Below, piece after piece: positions 24,448 through 38,472 of a stretch of 64,000 bases of DNA. Under the pieces are notes generated by a model. The model was not told the origin of the DNA. It saw only the letters and a program-made list of their open reading frames with translations, and did not search any database. The DNA lies in contig BOKO01000005.1 in NCBI GenBank assembly GCA_016861025.1, positions 186,001-250,000 of the forward strand, in the 5' to 3' direction. Source of the stretch: Chloroflexota bacterium. GTDB lineage: Bacteria > Chloroflexota > Anaerolineae > Caldilineales > Caldilineaceae. Made by a program: the position numbers and the translations under genes. The number at the start of each line of letters is the position of its first letter. The stretch's first letter is position 1.

Positions 24448-24576
24448 TCTCGGCTGGGCGCTTTTTGGCGGGATGTTGGAGGGCGTCGGCGCGTATTTCG
24501 TGTTGCGTGTTGTGCATTGGATAACCAGGTGCACATTGATCCTGACGCCGACGCTTGAGGGAACAAAAGAACAAAC

Positions 24577-24616
24577 AAAGAGAGGGGAACCCTGCTGGCA
24601 GAGTTCCCCTCTCTTT
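24577..24616. terminator. Bidirectional terminator between convergent genes
   Basis: AAAGAGAGGGGAAC pairs with GTTCCCCTCTCTTT across a 12-nt loop, with T-rich ends in both directions. It separates the lipoprotein gene from the convergent protease gene. Confidence 0.88.
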
Positions 24617-24664
24617 TGCGTCCTTCAATTGCAGCAAACACTACAACTGAAGGTCATTACTTCG

Positions 24665-28597
<3,933 letters not shown>

Positions 28598-28872
28598 TAC
28601 TTCATTACTCCTTCTGTGGGAATGGGATTGTGTTTCACGAGCAATTCAGTAACCGAATGGACAGCGCGCTGTTGAATCTTGAGGAAAGTTTGCACTCCTT
28701 TCGCGAGCCATTTAGCCCACCATCAATCAATTTCAACTCTTTGTGAAGCGTTTGCAAAAACGTGGACTCAAATAATACATACAATATCAGACAGGATAAG
28801 CGATGTAAAGACTCAAAAGCTTACAATTTTTCGGCAAAGTTGCAGTTACTCTTCACGGAAGGGAAGTTACGC

Positions 28873-29568
28873 ATGGTGGAAACAGTGATCGAAAGGTGCA
28901 TTCGCTGGGGATACGGCTGGGCGTGTGAGCGGCTGTATCGCGAGTTCGCCTGGAGTTATGACCTGGTCAGCCATGGGGTGAGCGTCGGTCGGTGGGATGT
29001 ATGGCGTCGCATTGCACTCGACGAAGTGCAACAACAAGGGGCGTCCACACAGTTAATGCTCGAAATTGGTTTTGGCACAGGTGCGCTGATGGCGCTGGCG
29101 CGCAGCGCGTCCTTGCCGGTGGTTGGGCTGGAGCTGTCGCCGCAAATGCACGCAGTCGCCAGTGCAAAGCTTGCACGCCTGCAACTCGATGCATCTCGCG
29201 TGCAGGGAACCGCCGCTGCCATGCCCTTTGCCGATGATAGCTTCGATGTCGTCGTATCCACATTTCCAGCGCCCTACATCCTGGAAGAGAGCACGCTGCG
29301 AGAATGTGCAAGGGTTCTACGTGAACATGGCTGTCTGATCATCGTCGGATTGTGGGTTACGCCGTTGATGTGTGGACGCCGCCTGCATATTCGACCTGTA
29401 TACGCCGCACCATCGTCAGCGCAGCAAGCCCGCGTCGGGAGGCTTCTGGAGGATGCAGGTTTCACACCATCGTTGACGTTGCGTCGCGCGGGCGGTGCGG
29501 AAGTGAGCGTCGTTATCGGCAGAAAAGAAGCCAGCTCAGCTTCACATAGATATTGCGACGCTGCTTGA
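28873..29568 (+). CDS. SAM-dependent methyltransferase
   Basis: The 231-residue class I methyltransferase has motif I LMLEIGFGTGALMAL and motif IV region MPFADDSFDVVVSTFPAPYI, as in the UbiE/Methyltransf_11 group. The substrate is unknown. ATG 28873 follows GGAAGGGAAG; a longer frame from 28762 is AT-rich and looks non-coding. It is divergent from the protease gene and probably co-transcribed with the rhodanese gene 33 bp downstream. Confidence 0.85.
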   Translation: MVETVIERCIRWGYGWACERLYREFAWSYDLVSHGVSVGRWDVWRRIALDEVQQQGASTQLMLEIGFGTGALMALARSASLPVVGLELSPQMHAVASAKLARLQLDASRVQGTAAAMPFADDSFDVVVSTFPAPYILEESTLRECARVLREHGCLIIVGLWVTPLMCGRRLHIRPVYAAPSSAQQARVGRLLEDAGFTPSLTLRRAGGAEVSVVIGRKEASSASHRYCDAA

Positions 29569-29601
29569 AACGACGATTCAACCGAGAAAGGACAAGTTGA
29601 C

Positions 29602-30021
29602 TTGAGTCTCTTCACATCGATCAAAAATCTATTCATCAAACCAACGTCGGCGCCGCGACCGATTGCACCTCTCACGCCCGAACCGGAGCCTGACGAAATT
29701 AGCGTGCCGGAGATGAACGCACCTGCAGTTATCGCTGCGCTGGACAGCGAGGCGCCGCCGTTGCTGCTCGACGTGCGTGAGCCATACGAATGGCGGCAGG
29801 TGCGCATCGCTGATGCGCTGCACATTCCCATGAACAGTGTGCCCGATCGGCTCGGTGAGTTGCCGAGCGGGCGACCGATTGTCGTCTTGTGCGCACATGG
29901 CAGTCGCTCGTTTGGGGTGGCATATTACCTGCGTGAAAAGGGTTTCGACGCCTATAACTTGACGGGCGGTATAACGCAGTGGCGCATTCAGGGCGGCGCG
30001 GTGGAAGTGCGAAAAGCGTAA
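29602..30021 (+). CDS. Rhodanese-domain protein
   Basis: The 139-residue protein has an N-terminal Pro-rich segment and one rhodanese domain. LLLDVREPYEW and the active-site loop VVLCAHGSRS with the catalytic cysteine are present, as is the C-terminal LTGGITQWRIQG. It is likely a single-domain sulfurtransferase or sulfur carrier. The start is TTG at 29602 after GAAAGGAC; no ATG is available at this end of the frame. Confidence 0.88.
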   Translation: MSLFTSIKNLFIKPTSAPRPIAPLTPEPEPDEISVPEMNAPAVIAALDSEAPPLLLDVREPYEWRQVRIADALHIPMNSVPDRLGELPSGRPIVVLCAHGSRSFGVAYYLREKGFDAYNLTGGITQWRIQGGAVEVRKA

Positions 30022-30076
30022 CATTCACACCGGATGGGGCGAATCCGGCTGTGCAAGAAGCAAACAGCGCGCGAGA

Positions 30077-31987
30077 TCAAACAAGCTGGCCGCGAAATTG
30101 GGTTTCGTAGAGTGTGGCGTATAAGCCGCCTTGCGACAGCAGCTCACGGTGCACGCCCTGTTCGACCACGCGCCCCTTGTCGATCACCAGGATTTTATCG
30201 GCAACTAGAATCGTCGAGAGGCGATGGGCAATCACAACGCTCGTGCGTCCGTGCAATAACGGCTCCAGCGCCGCCTGGATCAGCGCCTCGCTCTGCGAAT
30301 CGAGATGCGAGGTTGCCTCATCGAGCACCAGGATGCGCGGGTCTTTGAGGATCACACGCGCAATTGCCAGCCGTTGCTTCTCGCCGCCGCTCAATCGATA
30401 GCCTCGTTCGCCGACCAGTGTGTCATAGCCATCGGGCAGCGCGGCGATCATGTCGTGAATGTTGGCTGCGCGGCACGCTGCTTCTAACTCGGTCTGGGTC
30501 GCATCAGCTTTGGCATAGAGCAGGTTGGCGCGGATCGTGTCGTGGAAGAGATATGTCTCCTGGCTAACGACGCCGAATTGCTGCGTCAGTGAATCGAGCG
30601 CAATGTCGCGCAGATCGCGCCCATCGAGCGTGATGCGACCGCTGGTTGGGTCGTAGAGGCGCGGCAGCAGGTAGGTGATCGTGGTCTTGCCGGCTCCGCT
30701 GGGACCGACCAGCGCCGTCAACGAGCCAGGCTCGATCTCGAACGAAACGCCTTGCAATGCATGACGTTTGGGCGCAACTTCTGCGTTCGCTCCGTTCTGC
30801 TCCATCGTGCTATCGGCTGCATCTTCACCGATTGCACCTGGTTGTTGCTGCGCCACGACGTCGCCGATCAATGGCCCCTGATATTGAAACCAGACCTCCT
30901 CGAAGCGGATGTGTCCTTCGACTTTCCCAAGCCATACTGCATCGGGGCGATCCTGAATCTCGACCGGCAGATCAAGATACTCGAAGACGCGCTCAAAACT
31001 GACCAACGCGGTCACAAACTCGACTTGAACGTTGGTCAACGCCGAAATGGGTCCATACAGCCGGGTGAGATAGGCGGTGAACGCCACGATCGTGCCCACC
31101 GTCAGCGCGTCGTTGAGCACCATCCAGCCGCCAACCCAGTAGACCAGCGCGCTGCCAATCGCGCCGACCAGCCCAAGCCCCATAAAGAAAAGTTGCGACA
31201 CCTCGGCGCGGCGCACGCCAATGTCGCGCACGTTGGCGCTGTTGCGCCGAAATTTACGCGCCTCATCTGGAAGGCGGTTGAAGGTCTTCATCAGCAACGC
31301 GCCGCTGACGGTCAGTGTTTCTGTGATCTGGCTGCTCATATCCGCATTGTAGTCGAGCGCCTGGCGGCGAATCTTGCGCAGGATCAGGCCGACGCGACGC
31401 GCCGGCAACAAAAAGAGCGGGAGCACGGCAACCGACAAAAGCGCCAGCCGCCACTCGATGGCGAGCATCACCGCCAGGGTCGAAACCAGGGTTACAACGT
31501 TGGTGAGAATCTCTGGAATCGTGCCGGTGATGGCGCTCTGCGCGCCGACAACATCGTTGTTGAAACGCGAGACGATCTCGCCCGACTTGGTGTTGGTGAA
31601 AAAGCGCATCGACATGCGGCCAAGATGGTCGAACATCTCGTTGCGTAAATCGTAAATGATGCCTTCGCCGGCGCGTGCGCTGTAGCGCCGCTGCAAAACC
31701 CCCAACAGGCCGGAGAAGAGCGGTGCGGCGAAGAGGCCGATCGCCAGCAGGTTGAGCAGACGAAGGTCGCCGCTCGGCAGCACCTTGTCGATCAACTCAC
31801 GGTAGATGAGCGGCGGCAATAAGCCCAGCAGCGAGGAAAGCGTGATCGTCACAAGCACAATTACGATCGCGCCGATATAAGGGCGTGCATAACGAAACAC
31901 GCGCCGCAACAGCGCTCGATCCATGATCGGACGCTGCTTGTTGGATTCATCAAATGTAATGTACCGCCACCAGTTGCCGCTGTGCAT
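30077..31987 (-). CDS. ABC exporter (fused membrane and ATPase domains)
   Basis: The 636-residue half-transporter has a six-helix membrane domain (about residues 38-320) and a nucleotide-binding domain with Walker A GPSGAGKTT, signature LSGGEKQRLAIARV, and Walker B ILVLDEATSHLD. It would dimerise to export a lipid or small molecule. A hydrophilic insert (DVVAQQQPGAIGEDAADS...) lies between the two domains. The long N terminus MHSGNWWRYITFDES resembles related Chloroflexota exporters, so the first ATG is kept. Confidence 0.9.
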   Translation of the reverse strand: MHSGNWWRYITFDESNKQRPIMDRALLRRVFRYARPYIGAIVIVLVTITLSSLLGLLPPLIYRELIDKVLPSGDLRLLNLLAIGLFAAPLFSGLLGVLQRRYSARAGEGIIYDLRNEMFDHLGRMSMRFFTNTKSGEIVSRFNNDVVGAQSAITGTIPEILTNVVTLVSTLAVMLAIEWRLALLSVAVLPLFLLPARRVGLILRKIRRQALDYNADMSSQITETLTVSGALLMKTFNRLPDEARKFRRNSANVRDIGVRRAEVSQLFFMGLGLVGAIGSALVYWVGGWMVLNDALTVGTIVAFTAYLTRLYGPISALTNVQVEFVTALVSFERVFEYLDLPVEIQDRPDAVWLGKVEGHIRFEEVWFQYQGPLIGDVVAQQQPGAIGEDAADSTMEQNGANAEVAPKRHALQGVSFEIEPGSLTALVGPSGAGKTTITYLLPRLYDPTSGRITLDGRDLRDIALDSLTQQFGVVSQETYLFHDTIRANLLYAKADATQTELEAACRAANIHDMIAALPDGYDTLVGERGYRLSGGEKQRLAIARVILKDPRILVLDEATSHLDSQSEALIQAALEPLLHGRTSVVIAHRLSTILVADKILVIDKGRVVEQGVHRELLSQGGLYATLYETQFRGQLV

Positions 31988-32012
31988 AGTGTGTCCGAAT
32001 CAAAAGCGGAAG

Positions 32013-32083
32013 AATGGGAGATAGGGAGAGTTAGGGCAATCGGGTGGTAGGATAGGGACGCCCATTTCCCCTCTTCCTATTTC
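32013..32083. repeat. GGGAGA / TTCCCTCT short-repeat block
   Basis: AGGGAGA-type units are followed by their pyrimidine complement (CCCCTCTTCCTATTTCCTC) in the gap between the ABC exporter and the membrane-protein gene. The latter half enters the 3' end of the membrane-protein gene. Confidence 0.55.
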
Positions 32084-32481
32084 CTCTTTCGTAAGATCAC
32101 CTCCGTCAGTGCACCGCCGATGGTGCAGAATGCACCAGCGTAGAGAGCCGGCTGCCAGCTCCCCTGAAAGATGAAGAAGGTTAGCGGCAGCACGCTGAGC
32201 ATTCCGCCAAGAAAGGCGTGCATCCCGCCGCGCTGGCGGACATAAAACGCTGTGAGCGAACCAGCCGCCAATGGCCCTAACAACGTTGCGATGACTTCAT
32301 ACTCGATCGGCAGACGCATGGTCTGCACCAAACCGGTCAACACTGTGACCAATAGCATATTGCTGGCAAAGGCGAAAAGTGCGCCTTCCCAACGCAACTG
32401 CGGCTTGGGGTCCGGTTGTGATTGAGGCTTTGATGTTGCTTTGGATTTGGCAGGCGCACCCCGCCGTGATCGACGGCTCAT
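32077..32481 (-). CDS. Small membrane protein of unknown function
   Basis: The 134-residue product has a basic, Lys/Ser/Pro-rich N terminus (SRRSRRGAPAKSKATSKPQ) and about four hydrophobic segments. ATG 32481 follows AGGAATAGAG; the upstream extension in frame lies over the selenoprotein gene and is discarded. It starts only 2 bp after the selenoprotein stop, so the two are translationally linked. No family is recognised. Confidence 0.65.
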   Translation of the reverse strand: MSRRSRRGAPAKSKATSKPQSQPDPKPQLRWEGALFAFASNMLLVTVLTGLVQTMRLPIEYEVIATLLGPLAAGSLTAFYVRQRGGMHAFLGGMLSVLPLTFFIFQGSWQPALYAGAFCTIGGALTEVILRKRK

Positions 32482-32483
32482 CT

Positions 32484-33323
<840 letters not shown>

Positions 33324-33329
33324 AGTTGC

Positions 33330-33335
33330 AGTATA
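33330..33335 (-). promoter_or_regulatory. -10 element for a leaderless selenoprotein mRNA
   Basis: TATACT lies 6 nt before the ATG at 33323, so transcription would start at or next to the initiation codon. No good -35 is seen. Confidence 0.4.
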
Positions 33336-33382
33336 GCGTTGCGGCGCTTGATCGCCAGAATGACGATTACATTTCCATGCAA

Positions 33383-33411
33383 TTGACGGCGCCCGCTTCA
33401 CTTCGTACAAT
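33383..33411 (+). promoter_or_regulatory. Sigma-70-type promoter of the R2lox gene
   Basis: TTGACG, 17 bp, TACAAT. The start point would be near 33418, about 33 nt before the ATG. Confidence 0.75.
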
Positions 33412-33450
33412 GCATCCAGGCTCCCACTGTTCAAGCCTAGAGAGGACATG

Positions 33451-34359
33451 ATGACAACGGTATCTCACCACACATTTGCGACCACTGCGCGTGGGCTTGA
33501 CCGTAGCGCAGCGCCGATGCGTCTTTTCGAGAAAGCCAAACGCTACGGCGTCTGGAACCCCAGCGACATCGATTTCAGCCAGGATGTCGCCGACTGGCAG
33601 CGGCTGACGGCGCTCGAACAGGAAGTGCTGTTGCATCTCACCGCGCTCTTTCAGGCCGGTGAAGAAGCAGTGACCGCCGACATCTTGCCGCTATTGTTGA
33701 CGGTGGCCGCCGAAGGGCGGATCGAAGAGGAAATGTACCTGACCACCTTTCTCTTTGAGGAAGCCAAACACACCGACTTCTTCCGCCGCTTTTTGGACGA
33801 AGTGGCGGGCGTGCACATCGATCTCTCGCATTTTCACTCGCCAAATTATCGCGCGATCGTCTATGACGCGTTGCCCGCTGCGATGCAGGCGCTGCTCGTC
33901 GACCGATCGCCTGCTGCGCAGGTGCGCGCGTCGGTCACCTACAACATGATCGTCGAGGGAGTGCTGGCGGAGACCGGTTATCACGCCTATCTCTCGGCTT
34001 TGGAGCGCAACGGATTGATGCCAGGGCAATGTCGAGGCATTCGTCTGCTCAAGCAGGACGAATCGCGTCATATCGCCTATGGGGTCTACCTGATCTCGCG
34101 CCTGGTCGCCGCCGACGATAGCCTGTGGCAGGTGGCGGAAGACACGATGAACGATCTGCTGGGATCGGCGCTGGGTGTGGTTGCCGACACCTTTGGTTGT
34201 TACGAAACGATGCCTTTCGATCTGGATGAAGGCGAGTTCGCCAACTTTGCGCTCAACCAATTTCAGAAACGCATCGAACGCCTGGAGCGGGCGCGCGGTG
34301 CGTCGTTGGAGGAGATCACGCGGATCACCGAGCGCGCAATCGATCAGGGCGACGCATAA
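33451..34359 (+). CDS. R2-like ligand-binding oxidase (Mn/Fe)
   Basis: The 302-residue ferritin-like protein matches the R2lox group, not class I ribonucleotide reductase R2. All six metal ligands are in place: Glu71 (GEEAVT), Glu104 and His107 (FEEAKHT), Glu169 (VEGVLAETGY), Glu204 and His207 (QDESRHI). Val74 and Tyr164 stand where the Val-Tyr ether crosslink forms in the Mycobacterium tuberculosis protein. The family binds a long-chain fatty acid at a Mn/Fe site; its physiological reaction is unknown. ATG 33451 is preferred to the adjacent ATG 33448 because GAGAGG is then 5 nt away. Confidence 0.88.
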   Translation: MTTVSHHTFATTARGLDRSAAPMRLFEKAKRYGVWNPSDIDFSQDVADWQRLTALEQEVLLHLTALFQAGEEAVTADILPLLLTVAAEGRIEEEMYLTTFLFEEAKHTDFFRRFLDEVAGVHIDLSHFHSPNYRAIVYDALPAAMQALLVDRSPAAQVRASVTYNMIVEGVLAETGYHAYLSALERNGLMPGQCRGIRLLKQDESRHIAYGVYLISRLVAADDSLWQVAEDTMNDLLGSALGVVADTFGCYETMPFDLDEGEFANFALNQFQKRIERLERARGASLEEITRITERAIDQGDA

Positions 34360-34408
34360 CCGAAATTGCACCCTTCGCCCTCCCGTCGTTTTCTGAGACC
34401 GGCGGCTT

Positions 34409-36121
34409 GTGATACACTTTTCGTTTGTGACTACATTTCTTGGGTTGCTTTTTTCACCGCTCGGCCCGCCGTTGATTCTATTGATCGGCGCTGTGGTTGA
34501 GCTAGGGCCCGGTCGCTGGATTCGACGCGCTCAGTGGCGCACCTGGATGGCGCTGATTTTTCTTGGGCTGGCCGGATTGGTTTATATCGGCTTGCAGTTC
34601 ACCGGCGTGGTGCCAACCTTTGGCCGTCCCTGGCAACCGCTGTTGCAGGGCGCGACCAATCTCTATTGGATCGCCGACGGCTGGAACTACTATCTCGGCG
34701 CGTTGATCCTGCTGATCGGCGGACTGGGCATCTTGCTCAATCGCGCGCGCATGGCGGATGGCAAACCCCTGCCCCGGTTGCATATCGTGCTTGCCACCGA
34801 CCTGACCATCATTGCCGCCAGCCTCCTTTTTGTGCAAAGCGGCAATCTGCTCACAGTGCTCCTGGCATGGGTGTTCCTAGACATCACCATCATTCTGCGT
34901 TTGGCGGCGGAGCCGCTCGGCAGCACCGCATTGTCGGATCGCGTGCGCTCCAGTGAGGCGCAGATTCTCAGCCTGCTCGGTGCAATGTTTTTGTTTCTCG
35001 CCGTGCTGCCTGCCGGACCCACCGGGCTGGCGCAAGAATTGGCGCTCGGCTTGCTGCCTGTGGAGACCCTTGTGCTCTTGTTGCTCGCCGCTGCAGTGCG
35101 CGGGGGCCTGTATCCCTTGCATCTGTGGCTGCTGCCGCGCTCGACGCGCGAGTTGAATCTATCGGAGCGTTTGCTCGATCATCTGGCGCCGGTGTTGAGT
35201 GGGCTGTGGTTGATTGGGCGCGCCTTGCAACTTGGCGGCGCCGAATTGCTGCTTGCTCCTGAACTGCTCTTTGTGATCACACTGGCAATCTTCGGCTGTG
35301 CGCTGGCGGCTTTTACCGCGCAAGATCATGTCCACTATGTTGCGTTCGTGCTCATCACCTCGGCAGGGACGGCGACGCTCGCCGGCGTGTTAGGTGAGAC
35401 CCCGGGGCCAGCGTCGATGATGTGGCCCGTGACAGCCTTTGCGCTTGGCGGTGCGCTCTGGCTGGTGGGTGACCAGGTCTGGCGTGCATGGGGCTGGCAG
35501 GTGCCGGTGAGCGTCGGCGCGCTTGCTCTGGCTGGCGTGCCCTTTACGCCTGGCTTTCTTGCCCAACCGGCGCTGGCAAGGTTGTTGACGCAGGGGCTGG
35601 CTTTCTGGCCTGCGTTCCTGTTCTATGCGCTTGCGCAAGGTATGTTGATCGCCGCAGTGCTGCGTAGTTGGAACGCCAGTTTCAAACCCTCAACCGATCT
35701 GCCCAATAGCTATCTGATTCGGCTGCTGGCCGCCTGTCTGCTTTTGGGTTTGCCGCTGGCGATCGCCGGCTTTCTGCCCCGTTTCACCGAAACGTTGATC
35801 GGCATCCCAAACACCATTGACAGCGCGCTTGGCAATCCGCCCAACGTGGTCGCAGGCGGCGAGGTCTGGATCGTTCTGGGATTGCCATTGGCGCTTGGCT
35901 TTGGACTTGTCTGGCTGCACCCGCGCATCTGGCCGCAACTGGGCGCCCTGCCCAATCGCATCAGCCGCGTCAGTCAGCTCGAGTGGCTCTTCAACCTTAT
36001 GATTTGGGGAATCGATCGCGCTGCACTCGTTGGCGCCAACGGTCTACGCGTCGTCGAAGGTGCAGGCTATGTCGGCTGGTTTTTGGCGATGCTGTTGCTC
36101 GGATTGCTGCTGGTGCGCTGA
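34409..36121 (+). CDS. Antiporter-like membrane protein (NuoM/N-like), first of pair
   Basis: The 570-residue polytopic protein has about 14 hydrophobic segments and a motif GGLYPLHLWLLPRSTREL that resembles the FPFHxWLP signature of complex I and Mrp antiporter subunits. Where related subunits have a TM5 glutamate, LLAWVFLDITIILRL offers an aspartate. It probably conducts protons or Na+, but no redox subunits accompany it. The start is GTG; 34409 gives the longest frame, while a TACACT -10-like element at 34413 suggests GTG 34427 as a leaderless alternative. Its stop overlaps the next ATG. Confidence 0.75.
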   Translation: MIHFSFVTTFLGLLFSPLGPPLILLIGAVVELGPGRWIRRAQWRTWMALIFLGLAGLVYIGLQFTGVVPTFGRPWQPLLQGATNLYWIADGWNYYLGALILLIGGLGILLNRARMADGKPLPRLHIVLATDLTIIAASLLFVQSGNLLTVLLAWVFLDITIILRLAAEPLGSTALSDRVRSSEAQILSLLGAMFLFLAVLPAGPTGLAQELALGLLPVETLVLLLLAAAVRGGLYPLHLWLLPRSTRELNLSERLLDHLAPVLSGLWLIGRALQLGGAELLLAPELLFVITLAIFGCALAAFTAQDHVHYVAFVLITSAGTATLAGVLGETPGPASMMWPVTAFALGGALWLVGDQVWRAWGWQVPVSVGALALAGVPFTPGFLAQPALARLLTQGLAFWPAFLFYALAQGMLIAAVLRSWNASFKPSTDLPNSYLIRLLAACLLLGLPLAIAGFLPRFTETLIGIPNTIDSALGNPPNVVAGGEVWIVLGLPLALGFGLVWLHPRIWPQLGALPNRISRVSQLEWLFNLMIWGIDRAALVGANGLRVVEGAGYVGWFLAMLLLGLLLVR

Positions 36122-36924
36122 TGCTCATGACGCCGTTTGAACTCGCCGGCGCGTTGTTGGCAACTGGCTCCGGCATCCTGTTTCTGGCGGCGCTCGCCGC
36201 CAGCATCGTGCTGATCTGGGAGTGGCGGTGGGCGCTGGTGGGCAGCGCGCTGTTGTTGCTTGGTGTCAGCAGTGTAACCGCCACGCTGCACGGCATACCG
36301 GCTTTGATCACTGCAAACCAGTGGTTGTCGATTGTGGTGGGAATTCTCTTGCTAGGCTTGTCGGCGCGTTTTCATCCAACCGGCATTGTGACACGCGCCA
36401 ATGCCAACTGGCTTCTGCGCGCGCTGGCGCTCAGTTTTCTGTTGAGTGCGTGGTGGGTGGTTGATCCTGGCGTGCGTGCACCTCTCTTTTCGCAGGTTGA
36501 AACCGACCTGCTGATCTGGGTTGCGTTGTGTGGCATCCTGTTGTTGAGCCTCACCGCCTCGCCGTTTTTCATGGGCATTGGGTTCCTGTTGCTGCTTGCA
36601 CCTCTCCAATCGATTGCACCGGTGTTGATGCCTGGAGCCGGTCTGTCGATCTTCGTTGGCATCGCACAGATTCTGATCGCATTGGCGTGCGCTTATCTTA
36701 CATTGATGCAGTCTGCGCCTGTTGCCAACCAACATCGAGTGACGGCGCCATTGAACACGCCTGTTGCTGCGCAGCCGTCCGCCGCGCCGACGCAAACAAC
36801 GCAGCCTTCTCCGAGGCCGGTGTTCCGGCGCCCTGCGCTGTTTCCGGCCAGAAGTGCACCCGCCACCACAGCGCCCTCCGAGCCACAACCTGAAACACAG
36901 ACATCTGTCGAGGAGCGGGCGTGA
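36121..36924 (+). CDS. Membrane protein with Pro/Thr-rich tail, middle of the module
   Basis: The 267-residue product has about seven hydrophobic segments and a hydrophilic C-terminal tail of about 70 residues rich in Pro, Thr and Ala (APLNTPVAAQPSAAPTQTTQ...). The start ATG overlaps the previous stop (TGATG) and its stop overlaps the next GTG, so the three genes are translated together. Position suggests a role like the small membrane subunits (NuoJ/K, MrpC) of complex I or Mrp systems, but I see no sequence proof. Confidence 0.65.
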   Translation: MLMTPFELAGALLATGSGILFLAALAASIVLIWEWRWALVGSALLLLGVSSVTATLHGIPALITANQWLSIVVGILLLGLSARFHPTGIVTRANANWLLRALALSFLLSAWWVVDPGVRAPLFSQVETDLLIWVALCGILLLSLTASPFFMGIGFLLLLAPLQSIAPVLMPGAGLSIFVGIAQILIALACAYLTLMQSAPVANQHRVTAPLNTPVAAQPSAAPTQTTQPSPRPVFRRPALFPARSAPATTAPSEPQPETQTSVEERA

Positions 36925-38366
36925 ATCCAGTCGGTGCAGTTGGTCTGCCTTTTCTCTATCTGCTCTTTGCGTTCTTTGGCGCCGCGACTGCAGCAAGTTA
37001 TCTGTTGCGTGCATGGTCGCGCAATGTGGGGCTGGCCGGCGCCGCAGCCGCTCTGCTGCTGGCAGTGTGGGTCTGGTCGCTCGACTTGAGCCTGCCAATT
37101 TGGGTGTTGCCGATCGGCGGAAACGTTGATCTTGAAGCGCCGATTTCGTTCGCGGGCTATTCGCTGCAATTGATGGCTGTCAACGCGCCGGTCATTGCTC
37201 TCTACCTGGCAATTGCCGCGCTGGCGCTGCTGCTTGGAGCTGTTCATCGCCACGACGCCGCATTTCCGGCGCAAGTCTGGCTCATGCTTGCTGGCTACAC
37301 AGCCCTTACATTGTTGGTTGGCGCGCCTACTGCACCGGTGAACGTCGCGCCGGCGCTTCTGATTTTGCTCACTGCGCTTGGCGTTTACACGCTGTACGGC
37401 GACCCGGTGCAAGCAAACAAAAGTCGCGATATTTCTGGTGCGCTGCGTGCGCTGTTGCCGCCCATACTGGCCGCAACACTATTTGTAGCCGGCGGCTGGT
37501 GGGTCGAACAGATTCCGATCAACCCCCAAGATCTCACGATTACACAGGCTGCGGGGACATTGCTTGGACTCGGCGTGCTGCTGCTGTTGGCGCCCTTTCC
37601 GTTGCACGGCGCCTGGCCTGCCGCCAGCGAAAGCTCGCCGCCACCCGCAACCTTGCTGATCAGCCTGTTTTACCAGCTCGCCGTTCTCTATCTGGCGTCG
37701 CAAACGCTGGCTGCCTATCCGTTCATCCTGCGTCAGACTGACTGGGCAGTTTGGCTTGGGGCGCTCGGTTTGTTGACTGCGGTGTGGGGCGGCGTCGCTG
37801 CGGTTGGCGCCAACCATGCCGGACGGCTGTGGGGATACGCTGCGCTGCACGATTGGGGGTTGATTGTCCTGGCGTTGGCGACCCCTGGCCTGCGCAGTTG
37901 GACGCTGGTGCTCTTTCTGTTTGCGCTGCGCACGGTCAGCATGATGACAGCGGCTGTCGGTTTGAGCGCGATCAAACAGCAAACAGGTTCACTGGAGATG
38001 GAGCAGATGCGCTCTATCGGGCTGCGCATGCCCTGGAATAGCGCAGCGGTGCTGTTGGGTGGGCTTGGTCTGATGGGCTTTCCATTGACCGCTGGCTTTG
38101 CCGGACACTGGGCTGCGCTGCAGTCGCTGGCGATCGTTGACTGGCGGCCGGCAATGACGATTGCCGTGGCTTCCGTCGGCGCAATCCTGGGATTTGTGCG
38201 TCTGGCGCGATTGATGTTTGGGATTCAGGAGGCGCGTTCGACCGCGCGCGAAAGTGCGCTTACAATCAGCGTTGCTGTGAGCGCGCTGGTGATAACGCTG
38301 CTTGTCGCTACGACGCCGCAGCTTTTCAGTACGCTGATCACACGCGCGCTCGCCGCCTTTGGTTGA
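36921..38366 (+). CDS. Antiporter-like membrane protein (NuoM/N-like), second of pair
   Basis: The 481-residue polytopic protein has about 14 hydrophobic segments. LLLAPFPLHGAWPAASESSPPPATLLIS is a degenerate form of the PFHxWLPDAxxxxPTPVSALIH motif of NuoL/M/N. SAIKQQTGSLEMEQM and PLTAGFAGHW also recall the family. Conserved membrane charges are hard to find, so ion conduction is uncertain. The GTG start overlaps the previous stop by 4 bp (GTGA). The spacing says that the three proteins form one complex. Confidence 0.75.
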   Translation: MNPVGAVGLPFLYLLFAFFGAATAASYLLRAWSRNVGLAGAAAALLLAVWVWSLDLSLPIWVLPIGGNVDLEAPISFAGYSLQLMAVNAPVIALYLAIAALALLLGAVHRHDAAFPAQVWLMLAGYTALTLLVGAPTAPVNVAPALLILLTALGVYTLYGDPVQANKSRDISGALRALLPPILAATLFVAGGWWVEQIPINPQDLTITQAAGTLLGLGVLLLLAPFPLHGAWPAASESSPPPATLLISLFYQLAVLYLASQTLAAYPFILRQTDWAVWLGALGLLTAVWGGVAAVGANHAGRLWGYAALHDWGLIVLALATPGLRSWTLVLFLFALRTVSMMTAAVGLSAIKQQTGSLEMEQMRSIGLRMPWNSAAVLLGGLGLMGFPLTAGFAGHWAALQSLAIVDWRPAMTIAVASVGAILGFVRLARLMFGIQEARSTARESALTISVAVSALVITLLVATTPQLFSTLITRALAAFG

Positions 38367-38395
38367 AATTGTTCAGGCAAAAGCATGAGAATGTC

Positions 38396-38450
38396 GCGTG
38401 CTGCGTATTGCGTGTTGCGTCACGCAGCCCGCAGCACGCAACACATCTTA
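38396..38450. repeat. TGCGTNN heptamer repeat with inverted copy
   Basis: TGCGTAT, TGCGTGT, TGCGTCA at 38402-38422 are followed by the complementary CAGCACGCAACAC, so the block can fold back on itself. It fills the gap before the HMG-CoA reductase gene. Confidence 0.7.
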
Positions 38451-38472
38451 CACGAAGAATGAGAACTGTACG

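Noticed and set aside
28762..28872. Longer N terminus for the methyltransferase
   Set aside because: The extension is AT-rich, Asn/Lys-rich and precedes a good ribosome site for ATG 28873.
33451..34359. Ribonucleotide reductase small subunit (NrdB)
   Set aside because: Val74/Tyr164 crosslink positions, length of about 300 residues and the lack of a neighbouring large subunit fit R2lox better.
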